A DNA stretch of 64,000 nt from contig CM069873.1 in assembly GCA_036172665.1 (NCBI GenBank), positions 34,958,001 through 35,022,000 on the forward strand, read 5' to 3'. The notes under the pieces were generated by a model, which did no database searches, was not told the DNA's origin, and saw only the letters and a list, made by a program, of their open reading frames with translations. The stretch's first letter is position 1. The number at the start of each line of letters is the position of its first letter. Made by a program: the position numbers and the translations under genes. The DNA comes from Prosopocoilus inquinatus. Lineage: Eukaryota > Arthropoda > Insecta > Coleoptera > Lucanidae. Shown in pieces: positions 11,401-23,691 of this stretch.

Positions 11401-13708
11401 AGATACAAAGTTCTCGGACGCAGCAGAAGCTGGAAATAGTTTTGAACGAAACAACACGTATTAGCGTTGTTCCTGTGATGTATCTAATCGATCCTTACTT
11501 ATCTACTATGTTATTTGACGTTTCGATGGACTCCAGTAACTCTGATGTGAGAGACGAAATTTTCGACCGCAGCAGAATCTGGAAATAGTTTTAAATGAAA
11601 CAACACGCATTAGCGTTGTTCCTGTGATGTATCTAATCGATCCTTACTCATCTATCATGTTATTTGACGTTTCGATGGACTCCAGTAACTCTAATGTGAG
11701 ATACGAAATTTTCGGACGCAGCAGAAGCTGGAAATAGTTTTAAACGAAACAACACGCATTAGCGTTGTTCCTGTGATGTATCTAATCGATCCTTACTCAT
11801 CTATCATGTTATTTGACGTTTCGATGGACTCTAGTAACTCTGATGTGAGATACGAAGTTTTTGGACGCAGCAGGAGCTGGAAATAGTTTTAAACGAAACA
11901 ACACGTATTAGCGTTGTTCCTGTGATGTATCTAATCGATCCTTACTCATCTATCATGTTATTTGACGTTTGGATGGACTCCAGTAACTCTGATGTGAGAT
12001 ACAAAGTTCTCGGACGCAGCAGAAGCTGGAAATAGTTTTGAACGAAACAACACGTATTAGCGTTGTTCCTGTGATGTATCTAATCGATCCTTACTTATCT
12101 ATCATGTTATTTGACGTTTGGATGGACTCCAGTAACTCTGATGTGAGATACAAAATTTTCGGACCCAGCAGAAGCTGGAAATAGTTTTAAACGAAACAAC
12201 ACGCATTAGCGTTGTTCCTGTGATGTATCTAATCGATCCTTACTCATCTATCATGTTATTTGACGTTTCGATGGACTCCAGTAACTCTAATGTGAGATAC
12301 GAAATTCTCGGACGCAGCAGGAGCTGGAAATAGTTTTAAACGAAACAACACGCATTAGCGTTGTTCCTGTGATGTATCTAATCGATCCTTACTCATCTAT
12401 CATGTTATTTGACGTTTGAATGGACTCCAGTAACTCTGATGTGAGATACAAAGTTCTCGGACGCAGCAGAAGCTGGAAATAGTTTTGAACGAAACAACAC
12501 GTATTAGCGTTGTTCCTGTGATGTATCTAATCGATCCTTACTTATCTACTATGTTATTTGACGTTTCGATGGACTCCAGTAACTCTGATGTGAGAGACGA
12601 AATTTTCGACCGCAGCAGAATCTGGAAATAGTTTTAAATGAAACAACACGCATTAGCGTTGTTCCTGTGATGTATCTAATCGATCCTTACTCATCTATCA
12701 TGTTATTTGACGTTTCGATGGACTCTAGTAACTCTGATGTGAGATACGAAGTTTTTGGACGCAGCAGGAGCTGGAAATAGTTTTAAACGAAACAACACGT
12801 ATTAGCGTTGTTCCTGTGATGTATCTAATCGATCCTTACTCATCTATCATGTTATTTGACGTTTGGATGGACTCCAGTAACTCTGATGTGAGATACAAAG
12901 TTCTCGGACGCAGCAGAAGCTGGAAATAGTTTTAAACGAAACAACACGCATTAGTGTTGTTCCTGTGATGTATCTAATCGATCCTTACTCATCTATCATG
13001 TTATTTGGCGTTTCGATGGACTCCAGTAACTCTGATGTGAGATACGAAGTTTTTGGACGCAGCAGGAGCTGGAAATAGTTTTAAGCGAAACAACACGCAT
13101 TAGCGTTGTTCCTGTGATGTATCTAATCGATCCTTACTCATCTATCATGTTATTTGACGTTTGGATGGACTCTAGTAACTCTGATGTGAGATACGAAGTG
13201 TTTGGACGCAGCAGGAGCTGGAAATAGTTTTAAACGAAACAACACGCATTAGCGTTTTTCCTGTGATGTATCTAATCGATCCTTATTTATCTATCATGTT
13301 ATTTGACGTTTCGATGGACTCTAGTAACTCTGATGTAAGATACGAAGTTTTTGGGCGCAGCAGGAGCTGGAAATAGTTTTAAACGAAGCAACACGTATTA
13401 GCGTTGTTCCTGTGATGTATCTAATAGATCCTTATTTATCTACCATGTTATTTGACGTTTCGATGGACTCTAGTAACTCTGATGTGAGATACGAAGTTTT
13501 TGGACGCAGCAGGAGCTGGAAATAGTTTTAAACGGAACAACACGTATTAGCGTTGTTGCTGTGATGTATCTAATCGATCCTTATTTATCTATCATGTTAT
13601 TTGACGTTTCGATGGACTCTAGTAACTCTGATGTGAGATACGAAGTTTTTGGACGCAGCAGGAGCTGGAAATAGTTTTAAACGAAACAACACGTATTAGC
13701 GGTGTTCC
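8494..13708. repeat. Higher-order repeat copy 2 (35 monomers, 5215 bp)
   Basis: The copy runs from the 'gcggtg' marker at 8494 to the next at 13709. Order from the start: marker monomer; 'aatagatcc..acttagctac'; 'gaaattttcgg'; 'gaagtttttgg'; 'acaaagttctcgg' followed by 'ttttgaacg'; 'acaaaattttcgg' followed by 'aaacgacac'; the 'gagctagaaat' monomer; and so on. Its middle contains a 7-monomer tandem duplication that copy 3 lacks, whereas copy 3 carries another 10-monomer block (about k=109-118), so the equal length of 35 monomers is partly coincidental. Private variants include 'taacgttgtt' (about 8631), 'gttatatgacg' (9570) and 'gatgcatc' (11031). Confidence 0.8.
10580..12665. repeat. Tandem 7-monomer duplication inside HOR copy 2 (2 x 1043 bp)
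   Basis: Monomers k=71-77 (10580-11622) and k=78-84 (11623-12665) share the same class order and almost the same sequence. Visible differences are single bases: 'gatgcatc' against 'gatgtatc', 'gcagaaggagc' against 'gcagcaggagc', and 'ggacgcagc' against 'ggacccagc'. The near identity suggests a recent event. Confidence 0.8.
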
Positions 13709-16700
13709 TGTGATGTATCTAATCGATCCTTATTTATCTATCATGTTATTTGACGTATCGATGGACTCTAGTAACTCTAATGTGAGATACGAAGTTTTTG
13801 GGTGCAGCAGGAGCTGGAAATAGTTTTAAACGAAGCAACACGTATTAGCGTTGTTCCTGTGATGTATCTAATAGATCCTTACTTAGCTACTATGTTATTT
13901 GACGTTTCGATGGACTCCAGTAACTCTAATGTGAGATACGAAATTTTCGGGCGCAGCAGAAGCTGGAAATAGTGTTAAACGAAACAACACGCATTAGCGT
14001 TGTTCCTGTGATGTATCTAATCGATCCTTACTCATCTATCATGTTATTTGACGTTTCGATGGACTCCAGTAACTCTAATGTGAGATACGAAATTTTCGGA
14101 CGCAGCAGAAGCTGGAAATAGTTTTAAACGAAACAACACGCATTAGCGTTGTTCCTGTGATGTATCTAATCGATCCTTACTCATCTATCATGTTATTTGA
14201 CGTTTCGATGGACTCTAGTAACTCTGATGTGAGATACGAAGTTTTTGGACGCAGCAGGAGCTGGAAATAGTTTTAAACGAAACAACACGTATTAGCGTTG
14301 TTCCTGTGATGTATCTAATCGATCCTTACTCATCTATCATGTTATTTGACGTTTGGATGGACTCCAGTAACTCTGATGTGAGATACAAAGTTCTCGGACG
14401 CAGCAGAAGCTGGAAATAGTTTTGAACGAAACAACACGTATTAGCGTTGTTCCTGTGATGTATCTAATCGATCCTTACTTATCTATCATGTTATTTGACG
14501 TTTGGATGGACTCCAGTAACTCTGATGTGAGATACAAAATTTTCGGACGCAGCAGAAGCTGGAAATAGTTTTAAACGAAACGACACGCATTAGCGTTGTT
14601 CCTGTGATGTATCTAATCGATCCTTACTTATCTACTATGTTATTTGACGTTTCGATGGACTCCAGTAACTCTGATGTGAGAGACGAAATTTTCGAACGCA
14701 GTAGGAGCTAGAAATAGTTTTAAACGAAACAACACGCATTAGCGTTGTTCCTGTGATGTATCTAATCGATCCTTACTCATCTACCATGTTATTTGACGTT
14801 TGAATGGACTCCAGTAACTCTGATGTAAGAGACGAAATTTTCGAACGCAGCAGAATCTGGAAATAGTTTTAAATGAAACAACACGCATTAGCGTTGTTCC
14901 TGTGATGTATCTAATCGATCCTTACTCATCTATCATGTTATTTGACGTTTCGATGGACTCTAGTAACTCTGATGTGAGATACGAAGTTCTTGGACGCAGC
15001 AGGAGCTGGAAATAGTTTTAAACGAAACAACACGTATTAGCGTTGTTACTGTGATGTATCTAATCGATCCTTACTCATCTATCATGTTATTTGACGTTTG
15101 GATGGACTCCAGTAACTCTGATGTGAGATACAAAGTTCTCGGACGCAGCAGAAGCTGGAAATAGTTTTAAACGAAACAACACGCATTAGTGTTGTTCCTG
15201 TGATGTATCTAATCGATCCTTACTCATCTATCATGTTATTTGACGTTTCGATGGACTCCAGTAACTCTAATGTGAGATACGAAATTCTCGGACGCAGCAG
15301 GAGCTGGAAATAGTTTTAAACGAAACAACACGCATTAGCGTTGTTCCTGTGATGTATCTAATCGATCCTTACTCATCTATCATGTTATTTGACGTTTGAA
15401 TGGACTCCAGTAACTCTGAAGTGAGATACAAAGTTCTCGGACGCAGCAGAACCTGGAAATAGTTTTGAACGAAACAACACGTATTAGCGTTGTTCCTGTG
15501 ATGTATCTAATCGATCCTTACTTATCTACTATGTTATTTGGCGTTTCGATGGACTCCAGTAACTCTGATGTGAGATACGAAGTTTTTGGACGCAGTAGGA
15601 GCTGGAAATAGTTTTAAACGAAACAACACGCATTAGCGTTGTTCCTGTGATGTATCTAATCGATCCTTACTCATCTACCATGTTATTTGACGTTTGAATG
15701 GACTCCAGTAACTCTGATGTGAGATACAAAGTTGTCGGACGCAGCAGAAGCTGGAAATAGTTTTAAACGAAACAACACGCATTAGCGTTGTTCCTGTGAT
15801 GTATCTAATCGATCCTTACTCATCTATCATGTTATTTGACGTTTCGATGGACTCCAGTAACTCTAATGTGAGATACGAAATTCTCGGACGCAGCAGGAGC
15901 TGGAAATAGTTTTAAACGAAACAACACGCATTAGCGTTGTTCCTGTGATGTATCTAATCGATCCTTACTCATCTATCATGTTATTTGACGTTTGAATGGA
16001 CTCCAGTAACTCTGAAGTGAGATACAAAGTTCTCGGACGCAGCAGAAGCTGGAAATAGTTTTGAACGAAACAACACGTATTAGCGTTGTTCCTGTGATGT
16101 ATCTAATCGATCCTTACTTATCTACTATGTTATTTGACGTTTCGATGGACTCCAGTAACTCTGATGTGAGAGACGAAATTTTCGACCGCAGCAGAATCTG
16201 GAAATAGTTTTAAATGAAACAACACGCATTAGCGTTGTTGTTGTGATGTATCTAATCGATCCTTACTCATCTATCATGTTATTTGACGTTTCGATGGACT
16301 CTAGTAACTCTGATGTGAGATACGAAGTTTTTGGACGCAGCAGGAGCTGGAAATAGTTTTAAACGAAACAACACGTATTAGCGTTGTTCCTGTGATGTAT
16401 CTAATCGATCCTTACTCATCTATCATGTTATTTGACGTTTGGATGGACTCCAGTAACTCTGATGTGAGATACAAAGTTCTCGGACGCAGCAGAAGCTGGA
16501 AATAGTTTTAAACGAAACAACACGCATTAGTGTTGTTCCTGTGATGTATCTAATCGATCCTTACTCATCTATCATGTTATTTGGCGTTTCGATGGACTCC
16601 AGTAACTCTGATGTGAGATACGAAGTTTTTGGACGCAGCAGGAGCTGGAAATAATTTTAAACGAAACAACACGCATTAGCGTTGTTCCTGTGATGTATCT

Positions 16701-18923
16701 AATCGAGCCTTACTCATCTATCATGTTATTTGGCGTTTGGATGGACTCTAGTAACTCTGATGTGAGATACGAAGTTTTTGGACGCAGCAGGAGCTGGAAA
16801 TAGTTTTAAACGAAACAACACGCATTACCGTTTTTCCTGTGATGTATCTAATCGATCCTTATTTATCTATCATGTTATTTGACGTTTCGATGGACTCTAG
16901 TAACTCTGATGTAAGATACGAAGTTTTTGGGCGCAGCAGGAGCTGGAAATAGTTTTAAACGAAGCAACACGTATTAGCGTTGTTCCAGTGATGTATCTAA
17001 TAGATCCTTATTTATCTACCATGTTATTTGACGTTTCGATGGACTCTAGTAACTCTGATGTGAGATACGAAGTTTTTGGACGCAGCAGGAGCTGGAAATA
17101 GTTTTAAACGAAACAACACGTATTAGCGTTGTTGCTGTGATGTATCTAATCGATCCTTATTTATCTATCATGTTATTTGACGTTTCGATGGACTCTAGTA
17201 ACTCTGATGTGAGATACGAAGTTTTTGGACGCAGCAATAGCTGGAAATAGTTTTAAACGAAACAACACGTATTAGCGTTGTTCCTGTGATGTATCTAATC
17301 GATCCTTATTTATCTATCATGTTATTTGACGTATCGATGGACTCTAGTAACTCTGATGTGAGATACGAAGTTTTTGGGTGCAGCAGGAGCTGGAAATAGT
17401 TTTAAACGAAGCAACACGTATTAGCGTTGTTCCTGTGATGTATCTAATAGATCCTTACTTAGCTACTATGTTATTTGACGTTTCGATGGACTCCAGTAAC
17501 TCTAATGTGAGATACGAAATTTTCGGGCGCAGCAGAAGCTGGAAATAGTGTTAAACGAAACAAAACGCATTAGCGTTGTTCCTGTGATGTATCTAATCGA
17601 TCCTTACTCATCTATCATGTTATTTGACGTTTCGATGGACTCCAGTAACTCTAATGTGAGATACGAAATTTTCGGACGCAGCAGAAGCTGGAAATAGTTT
17701 TAAACGAAACAACACGCATTAGCGTTGTTCCTGTGATGTATCTAATCGATCCTTACTTATCTACTATGTTATTTGACGTTTCGATGGACTCCAGTAACTC
17801 TGATGTGAGAGACGAAATTTTCGACCGCAGCAGAATCTGGAAATAGTTTTAAATGAAACAACACGCATTAGCGTTGTTCCTGTGATGTATCTAATCGATC
17901 CTTACTCATCTATCATGTTATTTGACGTTTCGATGGACTCTAGTAACTCTGATGTGAGATACGAAGTTTTTGGACGCAGCAGGAGCTGGAAATAGTTTTA
18001 AACGAAACAACACGTATTAGCGTTGTTCCTGTGATGTATCTAATCGATCCTTACTCATCTATCATGTTATTTGACGTTTGGATGGACTCCAGTAACTCTG
18101 ATGTGAGATACAAAGTTCTCGGACGCAGCAGAAGCTGGAAATAGTTTTAAACGAAACAACACGCATTAGTGTTGTTCCTGTGATGTATCTAATCGATCCT
18201 TACTCATCTATCATGTTATTTGGCGTTTCGATGGACTCCAGTAACTCTGATGTGAGATACGAAGTTTTTGGACGCAGCAGGAGCTGGAAATAGTTTTAAG
18301 CGAAACAACACGCATTAGCGTTGTTCCTGTGATGTATCTAATCGATCCTTACTCATCTATCATGTTATTTGACGTTTGGATGGACTCTAGTAACTCTGAT
18401 GTGAGATACGAAGTGTTTGGACGCTGCAGGAGCTGGAAATAGTTTTAAACGAAACAACACGCATTAGCGTTTTTCCTGTGATGTATCTAATCGATCCTTA
18501 TTTATCTATCATGTTATTTGACGTTTCGATGGACTCTAGTAACTCTGATGTAAGATACGAAGTTTTTGGGCGCAGCAGGAGCTGGAAATAGTTTTAAACG
18601 AAGCAACACGTATTAGCGTTGTTCCTGTGATGTATCTAATAGATCCTTATTTATCTACCATGTTATTTGACGTTTCGATGGACTCTAGTAACTCTGATGT
18701 GAGATACGAAGTTTTTGGACGCAGCAGGAGCTGGAAATAGTTTTAAACGAAACAACACGTATTAGCGTTGTTGCTGTGATGTATCTAATCGATCCTTATT
18801 TATCTATCATGTTATTTGACGTTTCGATGGACTCTAGTAACTCTGATGTGAGATACGAAGTTTTTGGACGCAGCAGGAGCTGGAAATAGTTTTAAACGAA
18901 ACAACACGTATTAGCGGTGTTCC
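13709..18923. repeat. Higher-order repeat copy 3 (35 monomers, 5215 bp)
   Basis: The copy runs from the 'gcggtg' marker at 13709 to the next at 18924. Its early part matches the copy starting at 1640 better than its left neighbour, and its last eight monomers (k=119-126) match k=84-91 of copy 2. It includes the rare 'gttgttgttg' marker at 16242 and 'accgttttt' before 16838. Those two are 4 monomers apart here but 8 apart in copy 1, where extra monomers intervene. Private changes include 'aatcgagcc' (about 16702), 'gttccagtg' (about 16982) and 'gcagcaatagc' (about 17232). Confidence 0.8.
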
Positions 18924-21900
18924 TGTGATGTATCTAATCGATCCTTATTTATCTATCATGTTATTTGACGTATCGATGGACTCTAGTAACTCTAATGTGA
19001 GATACGAAGTTTTTGGGTGCAGCAGGAGCTGGAAATAGTTTTAAACGAAGCAACACGTATTAGCGTTGTTCCTGTGATGTATCTAATAGATCCTTACTTA
19101 GCTACTATGTTATTTGACGTTTCGATGGACTCCAGTAACTCTAATGTGAGATACGAAATTTTCGGGCGCAGCAGAAGCTGGAAATAGTGTTAAACGAAAC
19201 AACACGCATTAGCGTTGTTCCTGTGATGTATCTAATCGATCCTTACTCATCTATCATGTTATTTGACGTTTCGATGGACTCCAGTAACTCTAATGTGAGA
19301 TACGAAATTTTCGGACGCAGCAGAAGCTGGAAATAGTTTTAAACGAAACAACACGCATTAGCGTTGTTCCTGTGATGTATCTAATCGATCCTTACTCATC
19401 TATCATGTTATTTGACGTTTCGATGGACTCTAGTAACTCTGATGTGAGATACGAAGTTTTTGGACGCAGCAGGAGCTGGAAATAGTTTTAAACGAAACAA
19501 CACGTATTAGCGTTGTTCCTGTGATGTATCTAATCGATCCTTACTCATCTATCATGTTATTTGACGTTTGGATGGACTCCAGTAACTCTGATGTGAGATA
19601 CAAAGTTCTCGGACGCAGCAGAAGCTGGAAATAGTTTTGAACGAAACAACACGTATTAGCGTTGTTCCTGTGATGTATCTAATCGATCCTTACTTATCTA
19701 TCATGTTATTTGACGTTTGGATGGACTCCAGTAACTCTGATGTGAGATACAAAATTTTCGGACGCAGCAGAAGCTGGAAATAGTTTTAAACGAAACGACA
19801 CGCATTAGCGTTGTTCCTGTGATGTATCTAATCGATCCTTACTTATCTACTATGTTATTTGACGTTTCGATGGACTCCAGTAACTCTGATGTGAGAGACG
19901 AAATTTTCGAACGCAGTAGGAGCTAGAAATAGTTTTAAACGAAACAACACGCATTAGCGTTGTTCCTGTGATGTATCTAATCGATCCTTACTCATCTACC
20001 ATGTTATTTGACGTTTGAATGGACTCCAGTAACTCTGATGTAGGAGACGAAATTTTCGAACGCAGCAGAATCTGGAAATAGTTTTAAATGAAACAACACG
20101 CATTAGCGTTGTTCCTGTGATGTATCTAATCGATCCTTACTCATCTATCATGTTATTTGACGTTTCGATGGACTCTAGTAACTCTGATGTGAGATACGAA
20201 GTTCTTGGACGCAGCAGGAGCTGGAAATAGTTTTAAACGAAACAACACGTATTAGCGTTGTTACTGTGATGTATCTAATCGATCCTTACTCATCTATCAT
20301 GTTATTTGACGTTTGGATGGACTCCAGTAACTCTGATGTGAGATACAATGTTCTCGGACGCAGCAGAAGCTGGAAATAGTTTTAAACGAAACAACACGCA
20401 TTAGTGTTGTTCCTGTGATGTATCTAATCGATCCTTACTCATCTATCATGTTATTTGGCGTTTCGATGGACTCCAGTAACTCTGATGTGAGATACGAAGT
20501 TTTTGGACGCAGTAGGAGCTGGAAATAGTTTTAAACGAAACAACACGCATTAGCGTTGTTCCTGTGATGTATCTAATCGATCCTTACTCATCTACCATGT
20601 TATTTGACGTTTGAATGGACTCCAGTAACTCTGATGTGAGATACAAAGTTGTCGGACGCAGCAGAAGCTGGAAATAGTTTTAAACGAAACAACACGCATT
20701 AGCGTTGTTCCTGTGATGTATCTAATCGATCCTTACTCATCTATCATGTTATTTGACGTTTCGATGGACTCCAGTAACTCTAATGTGAGATACGAAATTC
20801 TCGGACGCAGCAGGAGCTGGAAATAGTTTTAAACGAAACAACACGCATTAGCGTTGTTCCTGTGATGTATCTAATCGATCCTTACTCATCTATCATGTTA
20901 TTTGACGTTTGAATGGACTCCAGTAACTCTGAAGTGAGATACAAAGTTCTCGGACGCAGCAGAAGCTGGAAATAGTTTTGAACGAAACAACACGTATTAG
21001 CGTTGTTCCTGTGATGTATCTAATCGATCCTTACTTATCTACTATGTTATTTGACGTTTCGATGGACTCCAGTAACTCTGATGTGAGAGACGAAATTTTC
21101 GACCGCAGCAGAATCTGGAAATAGTTTTAAATGAAACAACACGCATTAGCGTTGTTCCTGTGATGTATCTAATCGATCCTTACTCATCTATCATGTTATT
21201 TGACGTTTCGATGGACTCTAGTAACTCTGATGTGAGATACGAAGTTTTTGGACGCAGCAGGAGCTGGAAATAGTTTTAAACGAAACAACACGTATTAGCG
21301 TTGTTCCTGTGATGTATCTAATCGATCCTTACTCATCTATCATGTTATTTGACGTTTGGATGGACTCCAGTAACTCTGATGTGAGATACAAAGTTCTCGG
21401 ACGCAGCAGAAGCTGGAAATAGTTTTAAACGAAACAACACGCATTAGTGTTGTTCCTGTGATGTATCTAATCGATCCTTACTCATCTATCATGTTATTTG
21501 GCGTTTCGATGGACTCCAGTAACTCTGATGTGAGATACGAAGTTTTTGGACGCAGTAGGAGCTGGAAATAGTTTTAAACGAAACAACACGCATTAGCGTT
21601 GTTCCTGTGATGTATCTAATCGATCCTTATTCATCTACCATGTTATTTGACGTTTGAATGGACTCCAGTAACTCTGATGTGAGATACAAAGTTGTCGGAC
21701 GCAGCAGAAGCTGGAAATAGTTTTAAACGAAACAACACGCATTAGCGTTGTTCCTGTGATGTATCTAATCGATCCTTACTCATCTATCATGTTATTTGAC
21801 GTTTCGATGGACTCCAGTAACTCTAATGTGAGATACGAAATTCTCGGACGCAGCAGGAGCTGGAAATAGTTTTAAACGAAACAACACGCATTAGCGTTGT

Positions 21901-23691
21901 TCCTGTGATGTATCTAATCGATCCTTACTCATCTATCATGTTATTTGACGTTTGAATGGACTCCAGTAACTCTGAAGTGAGATACAAAGTTCTCGGACGC
22001 AGCAGAAGCTGGAAATAGTTTTGAACGAAACAACACGTATTAGCGTTGTTCCTGTGATGTATCTAATCGATCTTTACTTATCTACTATGTTATTTGACGT
22101 TTCGATGGACTCCAGTAACTCTGATGTGAGAGACGAAATTTTCGACCGCAGCAGAATCTGGAAATAGTTTTAAATGAAACAACACGCATTAGCGTTGTTG
22201 TTGTGATGTATCTAATCGATCCTTACTCATCTATCATGTTATTTGACGTTTCGATGGACTCTAGTAACTCTGATGTGAGATACGAAGTTTTTGGACGCAG
22301 CAGGAGCTGGAAATAGTTTTAAACGAAACAACACGTATTAGCGTTGTTCCTGTGATGTATCTAATCGATCCTTACTCATCTATCATGTTATTTGACGTTT
22401 GGATGGACTCCAGTAACTCTGATGTGAGATACAAAGTTCTCGGACGCAGCAGAAGCTGGAAATAGTTTTAAACGAAACAACACGCATTAGTGTTGTTCCT
22501 GTGATGTATCTAATCGATCCTTACTCATCTATCATGTTATTTGGCGTTTCGATGGACTCCAGTAACTCTGATGTGAGATACGAAGTTTTTGGACGCAGCA
22601 GGAGCTGGAAATAATTTTAAACGAAACAACACGCATTAGCGTTGTTCCTGTGATGTATCTAATCGATCCTTACTCATCTATCATGTTATTTGGCGTTTGG
22701 ATGGACTCTAGTAACTCTGATGTGAGATACGAAGTTTTTGGACGCAGCAGGAGCTGGAAATAGTTTTAAACGAAACAACACGCATTACCGTTTTTCCTGT
22801 GATGTATCTAATCGATCCTTATTTATCTATCATGTTATTTGACGTTTCGATGGACTCTAGTAACTCTGATGTAAGATACGAAGTTTTTGGGCGCAGCAGG
22901 AGCTGGAAATAGTTTTAAACGAAGCAACACGTATTAGCGTTGTTCCTGTGATGTATCTAATAGATCCTTATTTACCTACCATGTTATTTGACGTTTCGAT
23001 GGACTCTAGTAACTCTGATGTGAGATACGAAGTTTTTGGACGCAGCAGGAGCTGGAAATAGTTTTAAACGAAACAACACGTATTAGCGTTGTTGCTGTGA
23101 TGTATCTAATCGATCCTTATTTATCTATCATGTTATTTGACGTTTCGATGGACTCTAGTAACTCTGATGTGAGATACGAAGTTTTTGGACGCAGCAGGAG
23201 CTGGAAATAGTTTTAAACGAAACAACACGTATTAGCGTTGTTCCTGTGATGTATCTAATCGATCCTTATTTATCTATCATGTTATTTGACGTATCGATGG
23301 ACTCTAGTAACTCTGATGTGAGATACGAAGTTTTTGGGTGCAGCAGGAGCTGGAAATAGTTTTAAACGAAGCAACACGTATTAGCGTTGTTCCTGTGATG
23401 TATCTAATAGATCCTTACTTAGCTACTATGTTATTTGACGTTTCGATGGACTCCAGTAACTCTAATGTGAGATACGAAATTTTCGGGCGCAGCAGAAGCT
23501 GGAAATAGTGTTAAACGAAACAAAACGCATTAGCGTTGTTCCTGTGATGTATCTAATCGATCCTTACTCATCTATCATGTTATTTGACGTTTCGATGGAC
23601 TCCAGTAACTCTAATGTGAGATACGAAATTTTCGGACGCAGCAGAAGCTGGAAATAGTTTTAAACGAAACAACACGCATTAGCGTTGTTCC
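18924..23691. repeat. Higher-order repeat copy 4 (about 32 monomers before order diverges)
   Basis: The copy begins with the 'gcggtg' marker at 18924 and follows copies 2 and 3 through the 'aaacgacac' (about 19796), 'gagctagaaat' (about 19920) and 'gttcttgg' monomers. It has the 7-monomer spacing of 'ctctgaagtg' markers seen in copy 1 (20927 and 21970). Its 'gttgttgttg' marker at 22202 and 'accgttttt' monomer at 22798 are exactly 40 monomers (5960 bp) after those of copy 3. After the monomer ending at 23691 the order changes and no further 'gcggtg' marker occurs. Confidence 0.78.

Noticed and set aside
8494..18923. A simple, fixed 35-monomer HOR
   Set aside because: The marker spacing is 35 monomers twice, but class order inside the two copies differs (a 7-mer duplication in one, another block in the other), so equal length is partly coincidental and the array is better described as mosaic.
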